From: Candidatus Gastranaerophilales bacterium
Lineage (GTDB): Bacteria; Cyanobacteriota; Vampirovibrionia; Gastranaerophilales; Gastranaerophilaceae
Reading direction: 5' to 3'
NCBI GenBank assembly: GCA_910587815.1
Contig: CAJUNK010000010.1
Location: 33,192-97,191 of the forward strand
DNA length: 64,000 nucleotides
Part shown: positions 9,071-16,742 of the stretch, piece after piece
Position numbering within the stretch: position 1 is the first letter of the stretch
Layout of the letters: every line of letters begins with the position of its first letter
The notes under the pieces: generated by a model
The model's input: only the letters and a program-made list of their open reading frames with translations
Told to the model about the DNA's origin: nothing
The model's database searches: none
Translations under genes and position numbers: made by a program

Positions 9071-10330
9071 ATGGACACAAATAAAAGACGAGTAGTTATA
9101 ACAGGAATGGGTATTATTTCGCCCTTTGGTCTTGGAACCACAACATTTTGGGATAGTTTACTTGAAGGAAAAAGCGGTATTTCTACAATAGAAAATATCT
9201 CTCTTGATGGTCATACTGTGCATATTGCAGGGGAAATCAAAAATTTTGACCAAATAAGCAAGCTTGATCCTAAAGAATCAAGAAGAATGGACAGATACAC
9301 CCAATTTGCTTTAACTGCGGCTGAAGAAGCTGTGGCAGATTCTAAAATATCAACAGAAAATGTTGATCCATATCGCTTTGGCGTAATTGTTGGTTCTGCT
9401 GCTGGTGGTTTTGATACTTTTGAAAAACAACACCACACAATTATTGATAGAGGCCCATCAAAATGCTCGCCTTTTACGGTTCCTATGATTATTTCAGATA
9501 TGGGTGCTGGTAGAATTTCCATGAAATATGGTGCAAAAGGTCTGAACAAAGCCATTGTAACAGCATGTGCAACATCAGCACACTGTGTGGGGGATGCATT
9601 TAGAAGCATCCAATATAATGATGCAGACGTGATTATTGCAGGTGGTGCAGAAGCTGTAATTACAAGGCTTGGTATCGGTGCTTTTACATCTGCAAGAACT
9701 TTATCAAAAAGAAATGATGAACCCCAGAAAGCTTCTCGTCCTTATGATAAAGATAGAGACGGTTTTGTTATGGCAGAAGGTTCTGCAATTTTAATTTTGG
9801 AAGAACTTGAACATGCTAAAAAGCGTGGTGCAAAAATTTATGCTGAAATTGTAGGTTATGGCCAAACAGCTGATGCTTATGATATTGTAGCTCCTGATCC
9901 AAGCGGAAATGGTGCTGCAAAAGCAATGGAGCTTGCAGTTCAAGATGCAGGTATTGAAGCAAAAGAAGTTGGTTATGTAAATTCTCATGGTACATCAACA
10001 GGTCTTGGTGATGCTGCTGAATCTAAAGCTATTGCAAGAATTTTTGGTGATTTAGATACAAATCCCGATTTAAAAGTTTCTTCAACAAAAAGTATGCATG
10101 GCCACATGCTTGGGGCCACTGGTGCTGCTGAATCCATTGTTTGTATTATGGCGCTTCAAAAAGGCATAATACCGCCAACAATAAATCTTGATAATCAAGA
10201 TGAATGTGTGGCTAATTTAAATTATGTGCCTCATAAACCTGTAAAAGCTGATATTAAGTATGCTCTTACAAACTCATTTGGTTTTGGCGGACACAACGCA
10301 TCATTATTGTTTAAAAAATATGAAGGATAA
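9071..10330 (+). CDS. fabF: Beta-ketoacyl-ACP synthase II
   Basis: FabF elongates acyl-ACP by condensation with malonyl-ACP. The 419-residue protein has the thiolase-fold layout: RRVVITGMG start, catalytic cysteine in TACATSAH, catalytic histidines in NSHGTSTGLGD and SMHGHMLGATGA, and the C-terminal NSFGFGGHNASL. Length and motifs are complete. It lies directly downstream of acpP, the common acpP-fabF arrangement. The preceding 116 bp carry a weak hairpin but no clear terminator, so cotranscription with acpP is likely. Confidence 0.98.
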   Translation: MDTNKRRVVITGMGIISPFGLGTTTFWDSLLEGKSGISTIENISLDGHTVHIAGEIKNFDQISKLDPKESRRMDRYTQFALTAAEEAVADSKISTENVDPYRFGVIVGSAAGGFDTFEKQHHTIIDRGPSKCSPFTVPMIISDMGAGRISMKYGAKGLNKAIVTACATSAHCVGDAFRSIQYNDADVIIAGGAEAVITRLGIGAFTSARTLSKRNDEPQKASRPYDKDRDGFVMAEGSAILILEELEHAKKRGAKIYAEIVGYGQTADAYDIVAPDPSGNGAAKAMELAVQDAGIEAKEVGYVNSHGTSTGLGDAAESKAIARIFGDLDTNPDLKVSSTKSMHGHMLGATGAAESIVCIMALQKGIIPPTINLDNQDECVANLNYVPHKPVKADIKYALTNSFGFGGHNASLLFKKYEG

Positions 10331-10501
10331 TAACTAAGCTCATAATAAAAGTGATTAAAGTATCGCTTTCAAAAAGTGAGTAAAAGTGTTTCATAGGGCT
10401 AAAAGACATAGGGTTTGCAGAAGAGCGGGACTAAATGTCTATTGAAGTGTGAACAGTAAACGGTAAAAGCGGTTGCTCCGCCACAATGGAACGTTGAAAG
10501 T
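10331..10501. other. Unassigned intergenic segment before tRNA repeats
   Basis: No reading frame is supported. The segment has a self-complementary part: AGACAT near 10405 pairs with ATGTCT near 10435, enclosing a GC-richer loop. It may be a structured RNA or a decayed earlier copy of the neighbouring 97-bp unit (TCCGCC near 10478 recalls the unit end), but neither is shown. Confidence 0.3.
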
Positions 10502-10707
10502 TATCATATATTTGTCGATGGGCGGCTTGTTTGAGTTTTACGAAAACAACAATCAATTCACCATTCCGCCCGTAAAAATTAATTTGAAAATTGAATAATA
10601 TCATATATTTGTCGATGGGCGGCTTGTTTGAGTTTTACGAAAACAACAATCAATTCACCATTCCGCCCGTAAAAATTAATTTGAAAATTGAATAATATCA
10701 TATATTT
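10502..10707 (+). repeat. 97-bp tandem repeat (2 copies + partial) made from tRNA-Leu 5' end
   Basis: Identical 97-bp copies occupy 10502-10598 and 10599-10695, and the third starts at 10696 and runs into the real tRNA. Each copy contains GTCGATG then GGCGG, i.e. the tRNA acceptor 5' strand and following bases (at 10514 and 10611; the true tRNA starts at 10708), a ~35-bp core, and then ACCATTCCGCC, the reverse complement of the D-arm region GGCGGAATGGT of the same tRNA. The unit thus starts and ends with inverted GGGCGG/CCGCCC. Confidence 0.9.
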
Positions 10708-10786
10708 GTCGATGTGGCGGAATGGTAGACGCGCACGTTTGAGGGGCGTGTGGGCAACCGTGGGGGTTCAAGTCCCCCCATCGACA
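10708..10786 (+). tRNA. tRNA-Leu (GAG)
   Basis: The acceptor strands GTCGATG (10708-10714) and CATCGAC (10779-10785) pair over seven bases. The anticodon stem CACGT/GCGTG encloses loop TTGAGGG with anticodon GAG; a long variable arm, typical of leucine tRNAs, and a T-arm GGGGGTTCAAGTCCCCC follow. CCA is not encoded. The 3' end is duplicated at 12264-12275. Confidence 0.95.
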
Positions 10787-10797
10787 TTTAACTTTTT

Positions 10798-10824
10798 AGA
10801 GTCTCCATGATGAGGCTCTATTTT
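10798..10824 (+). terminator. Possible terminator after tRNA-Leu(GAG)
   Basis: AGAGTC (10798-10803) pairs with GGCTCT (10814-10819), followed by ATTTTAG. It would end the tRNA transcript inside the inserted DNA. It could also serve the converging Fic gene. Confidence 0.4.
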
Positions 10825-10859
10825 AGTACTTAAGTTATTCTTACGGGTTCCAAATAGAT

Positions 10860-11999
10860 TTAATTTTCAATATTTATAAATTGTTCCCTGTAAAGGGAGT
10901 CTAGCATACCTGTGGCCAAATCCTTAGACATCAAATTTAAAACATAAATTCTATTATTAGAATGGTACCTCTGTAATAGTTCAGTATCTAGCATTTTTCC
11001 AATAATATGGCTTATTTGTCTTGGTGTTTTATCTTTAATAATAGTTTGAATATCCTTGGATTTTATTGTTCCGTCCTCTTTATTTAATGCCAATTCAAGA
11101 ATTTTTTTATATTCATCATTGATAAAGTGTAATTCATAAGCTCTATTTATGGCTGGCTTAACAATTTTATCCACAAAAAACCGTTTATTCATAAGCTTTG
11201 ATAATTTTGATATTTCATTATACAATCCATTTAATACGTACTCACACCAGGCTAGCTTGCCTTCATTAGTATTTTTATCCGCCAGTTTTAGCATTTGAAA
11301 ATATTTTTCTCTATTGACACAAAAAACAGCTGTTGAATTTAATAAATATGCCATATCAAATCCATATTGCCTTAAAATTGCATAAGTCAATATTCTAGAC
11401 ATTCTTCCGTTACCATTATCAAATGGATGAATCCAAGTAAAGGCGTGATGTGCAATTGCAACTTTTAATAATTGTTTTTGTATTTTATCTGTTTTATTAA
11501 TCCAATCGACTAACTCTTCCATGAATCCAGGTACAGCAGTTGGATTTGGAGGAATATGTTCAGCTTTATTAATAATAACATTACAACTTCTGTATCGACC
11601 GCTTTCCTTGCTGCCTTCTGATTTTAAATCATTAGTAATAATATAGTGTAACTCTTTTATAAACTTGTTAGATATTTTAAAATTACCGTCTTCTAAAAAG
11701 CATTGATTAACATAATCTATTGCTTTTTCTATATTGTTGATTTCCTTAATATTATCTAGTTCATCTTTATTTTCAAACTTTGAAGCAACGTAATCCGAAA
11801 TTGTTGTTCTATTGCCTTCGACTCTTGCAGATTGTAAACTTTCTATCATATAAAAAATTTGTCTTACTTGTGCAAATAATCTTATATCGATTTCAAGAGG
11901 TGCAATTTGATGTCTTAATACTTCAAGCTTAGTAATTAATTCAACAAGATTGCTATCAAAAGAAATTTTGGGTAATTCTAAGTTCAATTTATGACACAT
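10860..11999 (-). CDS. Fic-domain AMP-transferase-like protein, class II
   Basis: Fic enzymes usually move AMP from ATP onto hydroxyl groups of target proteins. The 379-residue protein contains HPFDNGNGRMSR near residue 200, matching the catalytic HxFx(D/E)GNGRxxR with histidine, acid and both arginines present. Upstream in the chain, SARVEGN matches the (S/T)xxxE(G/N) inhibitory helix; its position before the Fic core makes this a class II, self-inhibited protein. The C-terminal ~90 residues look like a winged helix. No antitoxin partner is adjacent. It is the only gene between the two copies of the tRNA-Leu 3' end, so it probably arrived by integration. The target is unknown. Confidence 0.9.
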   Translation of the reverse strand: MCHKLNLELPKISFDSNLVELITKLEVLRHQIAPLEIDIRLFAQVRQIFYMIESLQSARVEGNRTTISDYVASKFENKDELDNIKEINNIEKAIDYVNQCFLEDGNFKISNKFIKELHYIITNDLKSEGSKESGRYRSCNVIINKAEHIPPNPTAVPGFMEELVDWINKTDKIQKQLLKVAIAHHAFTWIHPFDNGNGRMSRILTYAILRQYGFDMAYLLNSTAVFCVNREKYFQMLKLADKNTNEGKLAWCEYVLNGLYNEISKLSKLMNKRFFVDKIVKPAINRAYELHFINDEYKKILELALNKEDGTIKSKDIQTIIKDKTPRQISHIIGKMLDTELLQRYHSNNRIYVLNLMSKDLATGMLDSLYREQFINIEN

Positions 12000-12284
12000 A
12001 TATTTTTCCTTTTTGTAATTAAATATATCATAATATTTACATTACTGTAAATAATTATTTACATGAATATTTCCAAACAGTCTAATTTTACTAGGTTTTA
12101 ATAAAATTAATTTTATTAATTATTTACACACATACATATATTTTTTTACATATTAAGTTTGCATTATTTACATTCTAATCCTAACGTTATTCTCATATTA
12201 TAATAAATTTGCGTTGACTCTTTCATTGTGTCAATAATGGACTTATAAAGTTCCAAAGTCGTACCCCCATCGACAATTTTTTGA

Positions 12285-12314
12285 AAAAATACCTTTTGAT
12301 AAGGTCTTTTTTAT
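12285..12314 (+). terminator. Original terminator of tRNA-Leu(GAG), now displaced
   Basis: ACCTT (12291-12295) pairs with AAGGT (12301-12305), followed by CTTTTTTATT. It sits directly after the duplicated tRNA 3' end and resembles the terminator of the second tRNA-Leu. Confidence 0.65.
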
Positions 12315-12322
12315 TGCTATTA

Positions 12323-12548
12323 TTAAACTTCAAGAGTTAAGTGGGATGTAACTAATGCTTTGACTTTATCTAAGAGCAAAAGCGTTTCAGGTTTGTTTAA
12401 TTTTTTGAGAAATTCTCGTACAAAAAGTTTAAACTTTGTCCCTTTGGATACAAATTTTATAATGTTTTAATTGATTGCAGAACTTGAGTCAATTGGCAAG
12501 TTTGCTATTTATATCCTTTGGCATATTACTATTATCTGCAAATGTCAT
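12323..12548 (-). pseudogene. Remnant of a ~75-codon gene overlapping the kinase-like gene
   Basis: An ATG at 12548 overlaps the stop of the upstream gene in an ATGA arrangement. The frame reads MTFADNSNMPKDINSKL, then needs one frame change to continue as PIDSSSAIN, meets an in-frame TAA, and goes on as NIIKFVSKGTKFKLFVREF to a stop at 12323-12325. The continuous, amphipathic sense reading on both sides of the two lesions argues for a decayed coding gene once translationally coupled to its neighbour. No family was recognised. Confidence 0.5.
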
Positions 12549-13765
12549 GCATAATGGACACCAGGGGTGCTGTCTGTATCATTTATAGGGTTTTCAGAAT
12601 CTTTGTATGCAAAGCTTCCATACCGTACTGCTACACTATTAATATTGTCTTTTATTTCATCATAAGGCAATTTAACATCGATTTTAGAACATAGATTTTC
12701 AAATATTTTAGCCTCTTTTGAAACATCTAAATCGGATTTGCTGCCAATAACTGTAAATGGTCTTTTTTCAAAAGTTTTTTTGGTAAATGTTTTATCACCC
12801 GCTGTTTTTATGCAATCCATAAGTTGCGTATTAAAATGGTCAAAATCTTCTTTTTCAAATTTAAAATATTCAGCTTCAAATTCGTTATCATGTAATGTTG
12901 ACATAAAATCTGCATTATCTTTTAGCTGTATACTATATTTCAAACAGTCAAACAGTAATAATACAGAATTTATTCTTTTATTTGGTTTGCTGATACCATC
13001 AGTTTTTCCGCACCCATCTTGCCACAGTTCCAGTGCACGATTTTCCATTGCATATAAATTGAGCTTGTCTAATTCGTTTCTTAGTATATGTTGGCTTGGC
13101 GCAGCAAGTGCATTTGCTCTTGCAAGCTCTATCTGTATTGCTTTATCATTTGGCTTTAGCCCTTCATTGTTCTTTAGATGGTATGCTCTTTGCAGGTGAT
13201 ATTTAGCTTTTGCAGGCAGGTAATCTTCTAAAAATCTTAATTGTGTTTTTTCAGATTTTATTGAAGTCACATATTTAGCAAGGCCAGCTTCTGCAAATTC
13301 CTGTGCATTTGATGGCATAGCAATGTTTGCATCTGTATTTGCTCTTTGGAATTTCCCATTTGCGTGGTAAAAATTTGCACAATGCCTAAAACCATCCATA
13401 TTAACTTTGCCATCATTTGCAAAATACAGATGTTCCAGGCTTAAATTTTTATGTAATATTCCTGCTTTTTCCAGTGAAAAAAAGTTTTTGAAAAGATTTT
13501 CTAAATGTTTTTCTTTTATTGGATTAGTTATAAAATTTGCAGGCATACCACTTATTTCATATTCTGCACAAAAATCGCCATTTATTCTTCTTGTGTGTCC
13601 ATAAACAGGTGCATCAATCCCTGCTTTTCTTGCCTTATCACTTTTTATGGCTTCTTCCCAAAAAGCTTCTTTGCCGATTTCTGAACTATTAAGATGCATT
13701 GCTCTTCCAAAGCTTGTAATTGTTGTGGCTGTATTTTGTACAGGGCTAATTAGCATAAAATCCAA
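12545..13765 (-). CDS. Kinase-fold-like hypothetical protein, 406 aa, F-x-G motif N-terminus
   Basis: Residues ~90-140 read NLFKNFFSLEKAGILHKNLSLEHLYF...GKVNMDGFR, which lines up with the catalytic loop and metal-binding segment of protein/aminoglycoside kinases (HxDxxxxN...DFG) and with the paralogue at 13843-15047, which has HNDLDSAHLFF and EIDCFR. Here the loop is HKN, so this copy is probably a pseudokinase. The C-terminal ~200 residues are helical. The N-terminus carries TSFGR (residues 17-21), the motif shared by several accessory proteins here; there is no Sec signal. Kinase relationship is inference from spacing of a few residues and needs structure-based search. A remnant gene overlaps its stop. 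Confidence 0.55.
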   Translation of the reverse strand: MDFMLISPVQNTATTITSFGRAMHLNSSEIGKEAFWEEAIKSDKARKAGIDAPVYGHTRRINGDFCAEYEISGMPANFITNPIKEKHLENLFKNFFSLEKAGILHKNLSLEHLYFANDGKVNMDGFRHCANFYHANGKFQRANTDANIAMPSNAQEFAEAGLAKYVTSIKSEKTQLRFLEDYLPAKAKYHLQRAYHLKNNEGLKPNDKAIQIELARANALAAPSQHILRNELDKLNLYAMENRALELWQDGCGKTDGISKPNKRINSVLLLFDCLKYSIQLKDNADFMSTLHDNEFEAEYFKFEKEDFDHFNTQLMDCIKTAGDKTFTKKTFEKRPFTVIGSKSDLDVSKEAKIFENLCSKIDVKLPYDEIKDNINSVAVRYGSFAYKDSENPINDTDSTPGVHYA

Positions 13766-13842
13766 CTTTCATCTTCCTTGACCTTTTTTGTAATTTTTAC
13801 AAGGTCTATAAAGAATTTTTTTTGCTACCTTTTATTATCTTC

Positions 13843-15047
13843 TTATTCTATATTCTTTTTGTGTTCTTCTATCCAATCTGATTCGCAAACTAGCTGCCAA
13901 TTGAAAATTAAATCTTTATAGTATTCTTTTGATTTTTCTATATTTTCCAACATTGCCTCTGCGGGTTTATTTATATCAATTTCAGAATATAAATCTAAAA
14001 AATCATCCATTTCATCTTTGTCTGCAAGATAAATCTTTTCAATGTCATCAACAAAATTCCATCTTGCCATACCTTTTGTATCATCATAAAGATTCTTTAA
14101 AAACAACTCATCTGCTTGGTTTTCAAGTTTAAAGAAAGCCTGTTCATCATCTGTTTGCGCATTCTTTGCTAAATTTTTTGATTTTTCATTTAATTTCATA
14201 GCATCTTTGATGCAGTCTATATGCATTATTATTGCATTAAATCTTCGCACAGGGTTAATCTCATGGCCGCAGGCGCCATTTCCTTCATCCCATTCTGTAT
14301 ATGCTGCTCTTTTTTGCCCAAAAGTTCAGCTTTTTCTATACTAAATTCTATAATATCTTTTGATGGATCTTTAAATACCCTGCTTTGAATTTCTTCAAAT
14401 TTGACTGTTTTGTCATCAGGCATAAAGCCTCTATCTAAAAGCATTTCGGCACGTTTTTGGTGATAATAGCTGCGCTCTTTTAAATAGTTTTTCATAAAAA
14501 TTTCTTTTTCACTATCATTCTTCATTTTAGAAATGTAGCCGCCAAGAAACTGTTCTTCTAAAACCATTTCATTTGATGGCATTATAAAATCAGGAATTCT
14601 GATGCTACCATTATTTCCGATTAGCTTTCCATTGGGCTTTTTTGCAAAATTAAAAGAAAACCTAAAGCAATCAATTTCCACTCCACCATTATCTGCAAAG
14701 AATAAATGTGCAGAATCAAGGTCATTATGGTAAATTCCAGCTTTATCCAGAATAAAAAGGTTTTTAAATAAATTTCTTAAATGCTTTTTTGAAACAGGAT
14801 TTGTGCGTAAATCTGCAATATCACCTTTTGTTTCATACTGAATCCAAGAAATATTGCCGTTTTCATCTTTTTTGCTTGCATATAATGGTACATCTACACC
14901 AAACTTTTTTGCTCTTTTGGTTTGTTTACCTTCATTGTTTAATTGTTCTTGATTTATTGTATCATCAGGCTGCAAATATAAATATCGCCCCTTAAATGAT
15001 GCGCACGTAGCAGAAAATGGCAAAATATCAACACTTGAAATCTTCAT
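13843..15047 (-). pseudogene. Frameshifted paralogue of the kinase-fold-like protein
   Basis: Two overlapping frames, 14229-15047 (272 aa) and 13843-14250 (135 aa), together match the whole 406-aa neighbour: the first aligns with its N-terminal part (NLFKNLFILDKAGIYHNDL versus NLFKNFFSLEKAGILHKNL) and the second with its C-terminal part (RRFNAIIMHIDCIKDAMKL versus KRINSVLLLFDCLKYSIQL). Adding one A to the six-A run at 14310-14315 (T-run on the plus strand) joins them into one 401-aa frame that reads EWDEG where the paralogue has LWQDG. The full protein would keep the HND catalytic-loop residues missing in the paralogue. CASFKGR at residues 15-21 is the shared N-terminal motif. It could be decay, slippage-based phase variation or a sequencing error. 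Confidence 0.75.
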
Positions 15048-15177
15048 AAAACCTAATACCTCATTTGCTCAAATAATATCCTAACAAACACAATTTATTG
15101 TATACTAAAATGCTTGTAAAATATATTAGTTGCTAATTTTACCTGTAAGCTTTACAAAGATTAATATAACTTTATAT

Positions 15178-15645
15178 TTATAAAGTATTATTTTTTGTAA
15201 TATCTATATAATTTTGAGCCTCAGGCAGGCTTATACATTCTTCATTAGCAATGCTTTTTACTTCTTCTGATATATTTGATGGAGTTTCTGCGCTGCAATC
15301 AGAAACATCCATATTACAGTCTACGCAGTCAAAATGAATTCCATGAGCATGGTTATAGTATATATTTTGGCATGTGTATTCATCCCTGTCGCCTGTATAA
15401 ACGGAGCGGTATTCTAAATCCCAAATGCTTTTGCCTTGTTCAGATTTTCCCTGTGCATATCCTTTGTCATAAGAAGCTTCATATAAGGTTCTCTCCCAAG
15501 TTGTTTTATAGTCATTATCAAAATCTTCAGCATGTTGGTTATCCACGCCATTTCTGTATCCGCTGCTGTAACCATCTAAAAATACTGATGCTCCGCCATT
15601 AAAATTTATACTATTTGAAACAAAACCTATACGTGCCACTTGCAT
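15178..15645 (-). CDS. Hypothetical protein, 155 aa, F-x-G motif N-terminus
   Basis: The ATG at 15645 is chosen over the in-frame ATG at 15687 because GGAGAG lies 6 nt before it. The protein begins MQVARIGFVSNSINFNGGAS, with NFNGG at residues 14-18. It is rich in Tyr, Asp and Gly up to about residue 90 (GYSSGYRNGVDN, YDKGYAQGKSEQG), recalling YxxGY-type repeats, and then has six cysteines, four of them in CVDCNMDVSDC and nearby, which could bind metal or form disulfides. There is no hydrophobic signal peptide. No family recognised. It lies between the kinase-like genes and the TerC-type gene on the same strand. Confidence 0.65.
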   Translation of the reverse strand: MQVARIGFVSNSINFNGGASVFLDGYSSGYRNGVDNQHAEDFDNDYKTTWERTLYEASYDKGYAQGKSEQGKSIWDLEYRSVYTGDRDEYTCQNIYYNHAHGIHFDCVDCNMDVSDCSAETPSNISEEVKSIANEECISLPEAQNYIDITKNNTL

Positions 15646-15701
15646 TATATCTCTCCAATTAAAAGTGCTCTTTAATATAAAACACAAACAAAAAATGCTT
15701 G

Positions 15702-16739
15702 CTAAGTATTCTTTTTATTTTCTTTTAAAGAAGCAATAAAGCTTGCGCCAACAAACATAAGCCCTAATGTTCCTGTCACAATTTCAGGCACTTCATAAAC
15801 CGTTGATATAAACATAATGATAGCCAGGGTAAAAATTGCATAGTGTGCGCCTGATGAAAGATATGGGTATTTTTTTAATGTTTTTTCTTCCACCATAACA
15901 AGAGTAAGGCTTCTTACAAACATTGCCCCTATTGCAAGCCCTATCATAATTATTACAATATCTTTACTTATTGCAAAGCTTCCTAAAACTCCATCTAATG
16001 AAAAAGATGCATCAATGAGTTCTAAATAAACAAACATCATAAAACCGCCCGTTGCAGCGCCCTTTATGGCGTTTTGCATCTTTTTTTCTTGTATTTTTTC
16101 TAAAATTTCACACACTTTTTTTACAAAAATATAAACAATAATTCCTATTATGCCTGAAAGCATAACCTGCATTTTTTGTTCTTCGCTAATAAAAAATTGA
16201 ATTCCAAATATTGCAAGCAAACTTATTAAAATATCAAGATATTTAATATTAAGGTTTATTAAATATTCTTCAACTTTCTTAATCCAAAGATTTTTGTTTT
16301 CTAAAAAGAAATATTCTAAACCAACCATCATTAAAAAAGCTCCGCCAAAGGCCACAAGCGGTGCATGGGCAATATGCAGATAATGTGTATACTGGCTTAC
16401 ATCTTCTAGTGCAAGGTGTACGGTTTTTATTATGCTTAAATTTGAAAATATTGAAACAATAAGCACAGGGAAGAAAAATCTCATCCCAAACACCGCAATT
16501 AAAATACCCCATGTTAAAAATCTATGTTGCCATTTTGGAGTCATTTTTTCTAAAATTAATGCATTTACAACAGCATTATCAAAAGATAATGTTATTTCTA
16601 AAATTGCAAGGAAAAATGTTATAAATAAGGCTTTCGGCCCGCTTCCAGGTGAAATATGCTCTGCCCAAAAATACGCCCCAATAAAACCAAATACTGTAAT
16701 AAAAACAGATTCTCCAAAATGCCTTATAAAATCTTTCAT
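15702..16739 (-). CDS. TerC/DUF475 family integral membrane protein
   Basis: The 345-residue protein has about nine hydrophobic segments and the family motif EITLSFDNAVVNALIL near residues 48-63 (acidic residues in the membrane, typical of TerC-like metal-ion handlers), with a second half motif LELIDASFSLDGVLGSF around residues 238-254. This is the DUF475/YkoY branch. Relatives are implicated in manganese export or metal protection of secreted enzymes; the exact substrate here is unknown. It starts 3 bp after the stop of the upstream MFS gene, so acpS, the transporter and this gene form one minus-strand operon. Confidence 0.88.
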   Translation of the reverse strand: MKDFIRHFGESVFITVFGFIGAYFWAEHISPGSGPKALFITFFLAILEITLSFDNAVVNALILEKMTPKWQHRFLTWGILIAVFGMRFFFPVLIVSIFSNLSIIKTVHLALEDVSQYTHYLHIAHAPLVAFGGAFLMMVGLEYFFLENKNLWIKKVEEYLINLNIKYLDILISLLAIFGIQFFISEEQKMQVMLSGIIGIIVYIFVKKVCEILEKIQEKKMQNAIKGAATGGFMMFVYLELIDASFSLDGVLGSFAISKDIVIIMIGLAIGAMFVRSLTLVMVEEKTLKKYPYLSSGAHYAIFTLAIIMFISTVYEVPEIVTGTLGLMFVGASFIASLKENKKNT

Positions 16740-16742
16740 ATT

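Larger units (their letters stand above)
10787..12275. mobile_element. Small insertion at tRNA-Leu 3' end carrying a Fic gene
   Basis: The last 12 bases of the tRNA (CCCCCATCGACA, 10775-10786) recur at 12264-12275, preceded by a GTTC-AA-GTC-like T-arm remnant, and only there are they followed by a hairpin terminator like that of the other tRNA-Leu. The ~1.5-kb DNA between holds a single Fic gene and AT-rich flanks. Direct repeats of a tRNA 3' end flanking foreign DNA are the footprint of tRNA-targeted integration. No integrase is present, so it is a relic, a satellite element or a repeat expansion of another kind. Confidence 0.6.
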
